9,129 nt of DNA, taken from NCBI GenBank assembly GCA_036374175.1, contig DASUUH010000122.1, forward strand, positions 1-9,129. The letters are read 5' to 3'. The position numbers and the translations under genes are program-made. Shown one piece after another: positions 1 through 6,467 of the stretch. Within the stretch, counting starts at the first letter, position 1, and each line of letters starts with the position of its first letter. The DNA is from JASLBX01 sp036374175 (GTDB lineage Bacteria > Actinomycetota > Actinomycetes > Jiangellales > Jiangellaceae). The notes under the pieces are model-generated. The model did not search any database. It was not told where the DNA came from and saw only the letters and a program-made list of their open reading frames with translations.

Positions 1-167
1 TCGCCTGTGCCTCGCGTTCAGACGCAGTCATCCGGTGACGCAACCGGAGCTGCCAGGCCTGACTCCCGTGCTTGCTGGTGTTGCATCCGGCGGCCGAATG
101 CCCAGTCATCTTGACGCGTGCGGCACGAAATCTGGTGCAGACGTGATGACAAATCGCTGACAAATGA
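1..167. other. Non-coding left edge, no gene recognised
   Basis: I find no convincing coding frame here. Small structures are visible. One is a 6-bp inverted repeat TCCGGT/ACCGGA at 31-36 and 43-48 around a 6-base loop. Another is CAGTCATC, present at 25-32 and 103-110, each copy followed shortly by TGACGC. The third is a tandem TGACAAAT at 147-154 and 158-165. None can be assigned a function. The stretch probably lies beyond the 3' end of the tRNA transcript and before a gene outside the window. Confidence 0.5.
147..165. repeat. Tandem 8-bp repeat TGACAAAT x2, 3-bp spacer
   Basis: Two exact copies of TGACAAAT lie at 147-154 and 158-165, an 11-bp period of about one helical turn. They are 2 bases outside the tRNA terminator stem. 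Read on the minus strand they are ATTTGTCA copies, the only relatively T-rich stretch following the terminator hairpin. They could be an operator for an unseen gene to the left, or simply the terminator's downstream tract. The sequence does not decide. Confidence 0.45.
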
Positions 168-207
168 TCAAGGGCCCGGCCCGCCTTTCGGCGGACCAAG
201 CCCTTGA
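168..207 (-). terminator. Hairpin terminator downstream of tRNA-fMet
   Basis: Read on the minus strand, this is an uninterrupted 18-bp stem closed by a GAAA tetraloop. It includes TCAAGGGC pairing with GCCCTTGA, a short segment with two G-U wobbles, and TCCGCC pairing with GGCGGG. It begins 12 bases after the encoded CCA of the tRNA. The bases that follow (ATCATTTGTC) are only weakly U-rich, as is usual for actinobacterial terminators. Position, stem strength and the GNRA loop support a terminator for the tRNA transcript. Confidence 0.75.
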
Positions 208-219
208 CCTGCACTTACG

Positions 220-296
220 TGGTAGCGGGGGCAGGATTTGAACCTGCGACCTCTGGGTTATGAGCCCAGCGAGCTACCGAACTGCTCCACCCCGCG
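220..296 (-). tRNA. Initiator tRNA-fMet (anticodon CAT)
   Basis: This is a complete 77-base tRNA with encoded CCA (220-222) and anticodon CAT (plus-strand ATG at 260-262). It is the initiator, not an elongator Met tRNA or tRNA-Ile2. The first base is C (position 296) facing T at position 72 (plus-strand 224), so the acceptor end is unpaired and formylation is favoured. The anticodon stem carries the three consecutive G-C pairs (GGG/CCC) needed for P-site entry. The D stem has the initiator-type A11-U24 pair. The T arm is GCAGG-TTCAAAT-CCTGC. It delivers formyl-methionine to the 30S subunit at start codons. It has its own promoter at 309-338 and terminator at 168-207, so it is a single-gene unit. 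Confidence 0.97.
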
Positions 297-308
297 TCGA
301 CCTCCTGA

Positions 309-338
309 AGTTTACGGGACGCCGCACCACGAAGCCAA
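309..338 (-). promoter_or_regulatory. Sigma70-like promoter of tRNA-fMet
   Basis: On the minus strand TTGGCT (333-338, 4 of 6 matches to TTGACA) is followed by an 18-base spacer and TAAACT (309-314, matching TANNNT). The -10 ends 12 bases before the mature 5' end of the tRNA. This leaves a short 5' leader for RNase P to remove. Seen by eye only. Confidence 0.6.
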
Positions 339-356
339 ATCGATGCCGACCCCAAA

Positions 357-405
357 TGATCATCGGCACTTTCCGGGTTATGTAGCCGGAAAGTGCCGAT
401 GATCA
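357..405 (-). terminator. Perfect 20-bp inverted repeat, likely terminator of the UPF0182 gene
   Basis: Arms at 357-376 and 386-405 are perfectly complementary over 20 bp around a 9-base loop (GTTATGTAG on the plus strand). The arm contains TGATCATCGGCACTTTCC. It begins 6 bases after the stop codon of the UPF0182 gene on the minus strand and is followed by ATTTGG. This suits a Rho-independent terminator that insulates the tRNA promoter just downstream. Because it is symmetric it could also work from the plus strand. Such an exact long hairpin could alternatively be a dispersed intergenic repeat. Confidence 0.65.
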
Positions 406-411
406 GCGGAA

Positions 412-3399
412 CTATTGGCCGCCTTCGATCGCCGCCAGTTGGTCCAGGGCCGCCTCCAGCTGCTGGAGCGCCTCGCCGTAGGCCGCCCAGTCACCAGCGC
501 GCTGCGCGGCCTGGGCGTCGTCGAACGCCTGCTGTGCAGCGTCGATCAGCTCTTGGGTGTCGCCCGTGACGGGCGGAACCTCCTCGGCCGGCGGCGTCTC
601 TTCCTCCGCAGGAGGCGGCGTTTCCTCGGCCGGCGGTGCGCCCTCGTCCACCGGGGTCTCCCCCTCGACGGGCGGGACGTCCTCCACGACGTTCTCCGGC
701 TCTCCGGTTTCGATGCCCGCCTCACCCAAGAAGACCTCGTCGAGTGCCTCCTGGAGGGTCGCGGCAAAACCGACCCGCTCACCGAACGAGACCAGCACCC
801 GGCGCAGCACCGGGAAGGTCGCCGCAGTGCCGCCAGCCTGCTGGACGTACACCGGCTGGACATACATCAACCCGCCGCCCACGGGCAAGGTCAACAGGTT
901 GCCGGTGATCGTGTCGGCGCCACCCTGCCGAAGCAACGACAGTTCCGTTGCCACCGCCGGGTCGGACTCGAACCGGTTGGCGACCTGCCCCGGACCGTCG
1001 ACCTGGGTATCCCCGGGCAACCGGAGGATCTGGATCTCGCCGTAGTCATCACTTCGCGCGTCCGCGTTGACCGCCATGAATCCGGCCAGGTTCTCTCGCG
1101 CCACCGGCGTGTAGGTGGTGGTCAGCGAGAACGTCGGCCCGTTTGTCTCTGGCATCTGGATGCTCTGGTAGTACACGGGCTGCGCGAAGTTCGGGTTCGC
1201 CGGATCGTCCGGAACCACCCAGCGGTCCTGGCCCTCGTAGAACGTCGATGGGCTGGTGACGTGGTATTGCGACAGCAGCTCGCGCTGGATCTTGAACAGA
1301 TCCTGCGGGTACCGAAGGTGCGATTCGAGCTCCTCGGAGATCTCCGACCTCGGCTGCACGGTTCCAGGGAACGCGTCCATCCAGGTCTGCAGCACCGGGT
1401 CGTTCTCGTCCCACTCATAGAGCGTGACCGTGCCGTCGTAGGCATCCACCACGGCCTTGACGGAGTTGCGGATGTAGTTGATGAAATCACGCGGCTGGGC
1501 GACGACACCCGGTAGCACGATCCGCGAGTCGCTGGTGGCTTCCTCGATGGAAACTCGCTGCGAGTATGGATATGAGTTGAGCGTCGTGTAACCGTCCATG
1601 ATCCACACGACATTGCCGTCGACGACCGCGGGATACGGGTCGCCGTCCACCTTCAACCACGGGGCGACCTTCTCCAGCCTGGTGCGCGGGTGCCGGTCGT
1701 AGAGGATCACCGACTCGGAGTTGATCCGGTCCGTCAGCAGGATGCTGGTCTCCTGGAACTTGGTGGCGAACAGCAGTCGCTGGAAGAACGAGCCGATGGG
1801 AACGCCGCCCTCACCGTCATAGGTGAACGGCTCGTTCTGCGCATCGCCGTCACCGCTGCCGATCGGGATGTCGAACTCCACTGGACGCGCCCCTTCGGGC
1901 GCACCGACTATCGAGTAGTCCGGGGAGTTCTCCCCGAAGTAGATCCGCGGCTCGTACTCGCCGAGCTCGTCGGAGATGTCTCCGCGCGCCGGGATGTCCT
2001 CCTCCGCCCACACCGGAGCACCGCTCGGCTGGCGGGCATTGCCGTACGCAGCGACGACACCGAAACCGTGGGTGAATGTCGTATGCCGGTTGATCCAGTT
2101 CTGCTGACCGGACGGCAGCCGGTTGACGTCGATCTCGCGAGCGGCGATGACGATGTCCCTGGTCTCATCGCCGAGGTTATACCGGTCGACGTCGAGCAGC
2201 TCAGGGAACGTGTAGAAACCCCGGACCTGCTGCTGCTGCGTGAAGGTGGCCGATACCACGTTCGGGTCGACCAGCCGGATGCCCGGAATACTCGCGGCGT
2301 CCTCCTCCAGCTGGCGCGCCTCGACAGTGATCCGGGCGTTGTACGACGTCGTCTCCGCGTCGGCCACGTCGTAGGCGTCGCGGGTCGCGTCGATAGTGCG
2401 CTGCAGGTACGGCTCCTGGCGGCTAAGCTCGCTTGGCCGCACCTGGAAGGACTGAACAAGGAACGGCCATAGCCCGCCGAGCAGGATCGCCGACAGCACG
2501 AGCAGGCCGAGCGAGATTCCCGGAAGCGTCCAGTTGCGCATCCACACGTTCACGAAGAACAGCACCGCGCAGATCAACGCGATGAACACCAAGATGTTCT
2601 TGGCCGGCAGCAGTGCGTTGATGTCGGTGTAACCGGCGCCGGTGAAGGGGTTCTGCCCGATCTGGCCGTCCTTGAGCAGCAACTCGTACCGGTCCAGCCG
2701 GTACGCGGCCGCCTTCAGCAGCACGAACAGCCCGATCAGTACGGACAGGTGCGCCTGCGCCGCCGGCGTGACACGCTCGCCAGCAGTCTGCAGGCGGATT
2801 GCGCCGTAGACGTAGTACGTAATCGCGGCGGTGATCAGGCCGATGACCACCACGCCGAAACCGAAGCTGACCAGGAACCGCCACCACGGCCAATCGAAGG
2901 CGAAGAACCCGATATCGGTGTTGAACTGCGCGTCGCTCACCCCGAAGTCGCGGCCATTGCGCCACAGCAGGAAGGTCTCCCAGTTCGACGAGGCGCTACC
3001 ACCGGCGATCAGGCCGATGAGGATCGCCGCGACGATGATGACCCACTTGCGCACCGGGTCGATGGCGTCGCGGTAGCGGTCCAGGCTCTGCTGCTCGACG
3101 CTCATCGGCCGGTACCGCGGTCGCAGCCGGTACGCGATCATCGCGTTGACCACGACCGCTGCGGCCATCAGGATGCCGCCCACGGCGAACAGCGCGCCCT
3201 GGGTCAACAGCCGGGTCGACCAGACGTTGGTGTAGTCGACTGAGTCGAACCACATCCGCTCGGTGAGCAGGTTCACCGACACGCCGTACAGGACGGCGAT
3301 GACGGCGAGCACGACAAGGGTCGGGATCAGCGCCCGCGACCGGCGTGCTGTAGGAGTACGGCCACGGAAAGGATCAGCGGGGCGAGGGAAGTCGCTCAC
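412..3399 (-). CDS. UPF0182 family (COG1615) large membrane protein
   Basis: A 995-residue protein of the UPF0182 family, whose actinobacterial members include mycobacterial Rv0064 and Rv3193c. Its biochemical role is not known. About seven hydrophobic segments fill the first third (roughly residues 22-42, 65-87, 119-134, 173-196, 216-232, 268-285 and 293-317). A large domain of about 570 residues, probably extracytoplasmic, follows. The tail is a Pro/Glu-rich linker (about 900-944, PPAEE repeats) and a predicted helical hairpin (about 947-992). I chose the GTG at 3397-3399. It gives the short basic N-terminus ahead of TM1 that the family shows, whereas the upstream GTG at 3454-3456 adds 19 residues that look like untranslated DNA. 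No Shine-Dalgarno sequence precedes the GTG, but a -10-like TAGTTT lies 7 bases upstream, so the mRNA may be leaderless. It is divergent from the PPA1309-family gene. Confidence 0.94.
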   Translation of the reverse strand: MSDFPRPADPFRGRTPTARRSRALIPTLVVLAVIAVLYGVSVNLLTERMWFDSVDYTNVWSTRLLTQGALFAVGGILMAAAVVVNAMIAYRLRPRYRPMSVEQQSLDRYRDAIDPVRKWVIIVAAILIGLIAGGSASSNWETFLLWRNGRDFGVSDAQFNTDIGFFAFDWPWWRFLVSFGFGVVVIGLITAAITYYVYGAIRLQTAGERVTPAAQAHLSVLIGLFVLLKAAAYRLDRYELLLKDGQIGQNPFTGAGYTDINALLPAKNILVFIALICAVLFFVNVWMRNWTLPGISLGLLVLSAILLGGLWPFLVQSFQVRPSELSRQEPYLQRTIDATRDAYDVADAETTSYNARITVEARQLEEDAASIPGIRLVDPNVVSATFTQQQQVRGFYTFPELLDVDRYNLGDETRDIVIAAREIDVNRLPSGQQNWINRHTTFTHGFGVVAAYGNARQPSGAPVWAEEDIPARGDISDELGEYEPRIYFGENSPDYSIVGAPEGARPVEFDIPIGSGDGDAQNEPFTYDGEGGVPIGSFFQRLLFATKFQETSILLTDRINSESVILYDRHPRTRLEKVAPWLKVDGDPYPAVVDGNVVWIMDGYTTLNSYPYSQRVSIEEATSDSRIVLPGVVAQPRDFINYIRNSVKAVVDAYDGTVTLYEWDENDPVLQTWMDAFPGTVQPRSEISEELESHLRYPQDLFKIQRELLSQYHVTSPSTFYEGQDRWVVPDDPANPNFAQPVYYQSIQMPETNGPTFSLTTTYTPVARENLAGFMAVNADARSDDYGEIQILRLPGDTQVDGPGQVANRFESDPAVATELSLLRQGGADTITGNLLTLPVGGGLMYVQPVYVQQAGGTAATFPVLRRVLVSFGERVGFAATLQEALDEVFLGEAGIETGEPENVVEDVPPVEGETPVDEGAPPAEETPPPAEEETPPAEEVPPVTGDTQELIDAAQQAFDDAQAAQRAGDWAAYGEALQQLEAALDQLAAIEGGQ
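568..702. repeat. Pro/Glu-rich repeat segment inside the UPF0182 gene
   Basis: This stretch encodes residues of about 900-944 of the UPF0182 protein. It is a low-complexity acidic proline linker with three PPAEE units and several ETPP units. At DNA level the 13-mer CCTCGGCCGGCGG recurs exactly at 582-594 and 624-636, 42 bp (14 codons) apart, which suggests in-frame slippage or duplication. It joins the large soluble domain to a terminal helical hairpin. Confidence 0.7.
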
Positions 3400-3406
3400 G
3401 CAGACG

Positions 3407-3435
3407 AAACTATCCCACCTACTCCCCCGGTTCCC
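3407..3435 (-). promoter_or_regulatory. Possible promoter of the UPF0182 gene
   Basis: On the minus strand TAGTTT (3407-3412) fits TANNNT and lies 7 bases upstream of the GTG start, consistent with a leaderless transcript. GGGAAC (3430-3435) lies 19 bases upstream of the GTT within this -10. That GGGAAC...GTT arrangement resembles stress ECF-sigma promoters of the SigR/SigH/SigE type, though the spacing is one base longer than the classical 18. Either a housekeeping or an ECF reading is possible. Confidence 0.35.
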
Positions 3436-3474
3436 ACCCAGGACCGCGCGCCGCACTCATGTGACGATGTTGTG

Positions 3475-3996
3475 ATGTCCGCAGTTGCAGAACCACTCCT
3501 TTCGGCCCTGTCGGAAATCGAGAGTCATGTAGCCCGCGAGGGTTGGGATCAACCGCCGAGGCTCTACGCCTTGGCACCTACCGACGAGTTGGCCGCGAGG
3601 GAGCCCGATCTTGCGCGTCAGCTCGGCCTGGACCGTGGGGCGGCGTCGTCCGGCTCGCTCACGCCGATCGAGCAGGAACTCCCCACGAGCTCAATCGAAG
3701 ACCTGCTCGCCACGATCAGCTGGCCCGACACGGTCGCCGGCTGCGCGCTGGTGGTGGAACGCATCGTGCTTCCGCCGACCGCCGAGGAATCCATGCCGGA
3801 CGACCCGGACACCGCCGTCACTTGGGCACAGAACCATCCCGGCCGCACCGACGTCCGCATCGTCGTGGGTGTGTTGAGAGACGGCAGGCAGAGCTCGGTC
3901 ATGCGAGTCCGCGGCCACGACGAGGAGTCGGAGCTGATTCGCGACCCGGAATTCAGCCCGGATCTGGGAGCCGCACTCGCCGCGACGTTCAACTGA
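3475..3996 (+). CDS. PPA1309-family conserved actinobacterial protein
   Basis: A soluble protein of 173 residues with no signal peptide or membrane segment. I recognise it as the conserved actinobacterial PPA1309 family from several blocks: W-x-x-P-P-R-L-Y-A-L near the N-terminus, the SLTPIEQE block, the ISWPDTVAGCALVVERIVLPP core, the HPGRTDVR segment, and a C-terminal PDLGAALAATFN end. No enzymatic motif is evident and the function is unknown. GTG (3472) and ATG (3475) are adjacent in frame. I prefer the ATG, since no Shine-Dalgarno sequence is present and a weak -10-like GACGAT (3463-3468) would place transcription start near it. It is divergent from UPF0182 and convergent with the PDZ protease gene, whose stop codon it abuts. 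This arrangement recurs in other actinomycetes. Confidence 0.85.
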   Translation: MSAVAEPLLSALSEIESHVAREGWDQPPRLYALAPTDELAAREPDLARQLGLDRGAASSGSLTPIEQELPTSSIEDLLATISWPDTVAGCALVVERIVLPPTAEESMPDDPDTAVTWAQNHPGRTDVRIVVGVLRDGRQSSVMRVRGHDEESELIRDPEFSPDLGAALAATFN

Positions 3997-5034
3997 TCAG
4001 CTGACCGGGCAGCTCGGCAGGTTCTCCGTGTCTCCGGCTGCGGCCGCCTCGACCGCGTCGATGGCGTCGACGAGCGTCTCGATGCTGACCACCTGCATGT
4101 CGCCGTTACGGGCGCCCGCGACGTCGCCGCAGTTGGACGCGGGCGCGAGGAACAGATCGATGCCATCACCGGCTGCCGCCGCGATCTTCTGCTGGATACC
4201 GCCGATCGCGCCGATCTCGCCGTCACCGGTGATCTCTCCGGTACCGGCTACGCGCAGGCCCGCCAGCATCGCCCCGGGTGTCAGGGTGTCGTAGATCGCC
4301 AGAGCGAAGATCATGCCCGCACTCGGCCCGCCGATCCGGTCGTCGATGTGCACCTCGACCTGCACTGGGAAGTCGTAGCCCACCGTCACACCGGCCCCGA
4401 CCTGCGCATGTCCCTTGTCCGACGCCACGGTGTCGACGACGAACGTGAGCGATTCACCGTCGCGATTCACCACGACCTCCACCGAGTCCCCAGGTTCATG
4501 CGCGCGAACGGCACGGACGACGTCCTCCGGCGTGCCCACCGAGTCACCGTCGACCGACACGACGACGTCACCGGGCTCGAGAGTGCCGTCGGCCGGTGAA
4601 CCGTCCACGACCATCTCGATCACCACGGTTTCGGACACCTCATAGCCGAGCTCGCGCAGCGCCGCGGCTTTGGCCGCCATCTGGGAGTCCTCCATGTACC
4701 GCGCGTTGCGCTCGCGGATCTCCTCGGACGTGTCGTCGGGCCGGTAGACCCGGTCGCGCGGAACGATCGCCCGTTCTGGATCGAACCAGGCCGTCAGCGC
4801 GGTGAGCAGATCGAGCCGGGCATCGGCTGGAGTCACGCCCACGGTGGTGAGGTTGAGCACGCCGTCGGTGTCGTAGGTCTCCACTCCGTCGACCGAAATC
4901 ACACCGTCGCCGAGGGCGTTCTCCATCGGCCCGGGTGAGTACACGACATAGGGGACGGGCAGCAGCGCTGCGACGGCGACGAGCGCGACGAGAATGGCTC
5001 CCGCGAACGCGAGCGTCGCAGTCCGGCGAGTCAT
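3997..5034 (-). CDS. Membrane-anchored PDZ/Lon-like (S16) serine protease
   Basis: A 345-residue protein resembling mycobacterial Rv3194c and Bacillus YlbL. Residues 7-28 form an N-terminal signal anchor after a short basic segment (MTRR), placing the rest outside the membrane. A PDZ domain spans about 125-205 (SPADGTLEPGDVVVSVDG at its core). A Lon-type proteolytic domain follows. The catalytic dyad is visible: Ser238 in GGPSAGM and Lys283 in GAIGGIQQKIAAA, 45 residues apart, close to the spacing in Lon. There is no ATPase domain, so it is an ATP-independent Lon relative. It probably cleaves or checks membrane or envelope proteins through the PDZ domain, with substrate unknown. The start ATG is 58 bases downstream of the moaE stop codon, so the two may share a transcript. 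Its stop codon is adjacent to that of the convergent PPA1309-family gene. Confidence 0.93.
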   Translation of the reverse strand: MTRRTATLAFAGAILVALVAVAALLPVPYVVYSPGPMENALGDGVISVDGVETYDTDGVLNLTTVGVTPADARLDLLTALTAWFDPERAIVPRDRVYRPDDTSEEIRERNARYMEDSQMAAKAAALRELGYEVSETVVIEMVVDGSPADGTLEPGDVVVSVDGDSVGTPEDVVRAVRAHEPGDSVEVVVNRDGESLTFVVDTVASDKGHAQVGAGVTVGYDFPVQVEVHIDDRIGGPSAGMIFALAIYDTLTPGAMLAGLRVAGTGEITGDGEIGAIGGIQQKIAAAAGDGIDLFLAPASNCGDVAGARNGDMQVVSIETLVDAIDAVEAAAAGDTENLPSCPVS

Positions 5035-5092
5035 GGGTCCGTGTGTTTCCTAACCTGGCGGCGAGACAGTGGCGCGTTAAGAGTACGTGGGA

Positions 5093-5515
5093 CTACGGGG
5101 AGCCGACCCATTCGTCTCCGCCGTCGGAAAAGACCTGGTGCTTCCAGATCGGCACTTCACGTTTGAGGTCGTCGATGAGCCGCCGGCAGGCGTCGAACGC
5201 TTCGCCGCGATGCGGCGCGGACACGGCCACGACCACGGCGAGCTCACCGATCTCGAGTGATCCGGTTCGGTGGACGGCGGCGACGGCGCAAATAGGGAAA
5301 TCCTTGGCCACCTGCGTCGCGACATCGCGCAGCACGCTCTCGACACTGGGGTGGGCCTCGTAGTCCAGCGTGATGACGCCGCGCCCGTGGTCTTGCTCAC
5401 GCACCGTCCCCACGAAGAACGTCGTGCCGCCCGCTCTGGGGTCGGCAACGGCGCCAAGCACTTCGTCGACGGACAGCGGCTCGTTCCGGATGCCGATGAG
5501 CCGTACCTCGTTCAT
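5093..5515 (-). CDS. moaE: MoaE, molybdopterin synthase catalytic subunit
   Basis: A 140-residue cytoplasmic protein of normal family length. MoaE with thiocarboxylated MoaD converts cyclic pyranopterin monophosphate into molybdopterin in molybdenum cofactor synthesis. Family hallmarks are present: FFVGTVR at 33-39, HRTG at 82-85, PHRGEAFDAC at 101-110, and KREVPIWKHQ. In the last, Lys118 and Lys125 correspond to the catalytic lysines of the E. coli enzyme. The C-terminus ends with the usual D-E-W-V. The ATG start at 5513-5515 leaves a conserved N-terminus. No moaD or other cofactor gene lies in the window, so MoaD must be encoded elsewhere. The gene lies upstream of the PDZ protease in the same direction with a 58-base gap. 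Confidence 0.95.
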   Translation of the reverse strand: MNEVRLIGIRNEPLSVDEVLGAVADPRAGGTTFFVGTVREQDHGRGVITLDYEAHPSVESVLRDVATQVAKDFPICAVAAVHRTGSLEIGELAVVVAVSAPHRGEAFDACRRLIDDLKREVPIWKHQVFSDGGDEWVGSP

Positions 5516-5566
5516 AGGTCACATTCGACCATGCCGCTGTCTGACGGCGTGCGTCCGGAGGCAGTA

Positions 5567-5598
5567 TGGGACAGGTGTTCGATCAGTTCCCTGTCCCA
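5567..5598 (-). terminator. 9-bp inverted repeat between permease and moaE genes
   Basis: TGGGACAGG (5567-5575) and CCTGTCCCA (5590-5598) are perfectly complementary around a 14-base loop. It lies about 60 bases downstream of the permease stop codon on the minus strand and about 50 bases upstream of moaE. No T-tract follows. It may end the exporter operon transcript, or be an operator for moaE. The rest of the 145-base gap (5516-5660) shows no gene. Confidence 0.4.
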
Positions 5599-5660
5599 AG
5601 TTGGTCTTCGAGGAAGGCGTGCAGGCTCGCACCGACAATCACCTCCACCCGATCAGGCGA

Positions 5661-6467
5661 TCACCCGGCGGTGGTCCGCCGGTAGCGCAGAAGGGCGACA
5701 GGCATGGTGACCACCAGTATCGCGCCGATCCAGATCAGCGCCTGCCACACGGGTTCCGCGGCCGGGCCGCCGAGAGTCAGCGCTCGTAGCGCGTCGACGG
5801 TGACGGTGATCGGGTTGACCTCGGCGAAGGCCTGCAGCCAGCCGGGCATGGTGGCGACCGGCACGAAAGTCGAGCTCGTGAACACCAGCGGGATCACCAG
5901 CAACAAGCCGGCCAGCCCCGACGCCTCCGCGTTGCGCACCAGCAATCCGATCAGCGCGTTGGCCCACGAAAAAGCGATGCCGACCAGCAGCGCCAATCCG
6001 ATGGCGGCCGCTGCGGCGCTAGCACCGGCGTGGAAGCGGAACCCGATCAGGTAGCCCACGCCGGTCATCAGACCCAGCACGAACAAATTGCGGATCGCAT
6101 CGGCCAAGGTGCGACCGGCGAGCACGGCCGAACGGGTCATCGGCAACGCCCGGAAGCGGTCGATCATCCCGGTGGCCAGGTCATCGGCAATTGCTACCCC
6201 AGTTTGGGAAGCGCCGAAGGCGATCGCCAGCACGAAGATGCCCGGCAGCAGGTAGTCGACGTAGTTCTGCACTCCAGGCGGGTCGACCGCACCGCCGAAC
6301 GAGTAAGTGAAAAGCAGCACGAAGAACACCGGCTGCACGGTGGCGAACACGATCATTGTCGGCACCCGCACGAGCCGCCGCAGGTTGCGGGCGGTGATCG
6401 TGGCGATGTCCGCCGCCAACCACACCAGGCCGGACGTTCGAGTCTCTTCAGGCTCGACGGACGTCAT
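5661..6467 (-). CDS. DrrB-like ABC-2 type transporter permease
   Basis: A 268-residue integral membrane protein of the ABC-2 permease family, DrrB-like. Six hydrophobic segments are visible at about 37-57, 69-92, 124-145, 151-174, 180-200 and 240-262. The family signature, an ATGMIDRFRALPMTRSAVLAGR stretch at about 98-119, lies in the cytoplasmic loop between TM2 and TM3, and NPITVTVDALRAL precedes the last TM. It should form the membrane channel for the adjacent ATPase and export a hydrophobic compound, lipid or drug. The substrate cannot be read from sequence. Its ATG overlaps the ATPase stop codon as ATGA (6464-6467), indicating translational coupling and a stoichiometric complex. It is the last gene of the two-gene operon. 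Confidence 0.92.
   Translation of the reverse strand: MTSVEPEETRTSGLVWLAADIATITARNLRRLVRVPTMIVFATVQPVFFVLLFTYSFGGAVDPPGVQNYVDYLLPGIFVLAIAFGASQTGVAIADDLATGMIDRFRALPMTRSAVLAGRTLADAIRNLFVLGLMTGVGYLIGFRFHAGASAAAAAIGLALLVGIAFSWANALIGLLVRNAEASGLAGLLLVIPLVFTSSTFVPVATMPGWLQAFAEVNPITVTVDALRALTLGGPAAEPVWQALIWIGAILVVTMPVALLRYRRTTAG

Noticed and set aside
168..411. Mobile-element attachment site at the tRNA gene
   Set aside because: No integrase, no duplicate of the tRNA 3' end, and no foreign-looking base composition is seen in the window.
415..1515. 366-codon open frame on the plus strand
   Set aside because: It lies wholly antisense to the UPF0182 gene. It is rich in Arg, Leu and His, as expected from reading high-GC coding DNA in reverse, and has no recognisable domain.
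1690..2472. 260-codon open frame on the plus strand
   Set aside because: It is also antisense to UPF0182, with the same artificial composition and no family resemblance.
3400..3456. Alternative upstream GTG start for UPF0182
   Set aside because: It adds 19 residues (MRRAVLGGNRGSRWDSFVC) unlike the family N-terminus and would run over the likely promoter.
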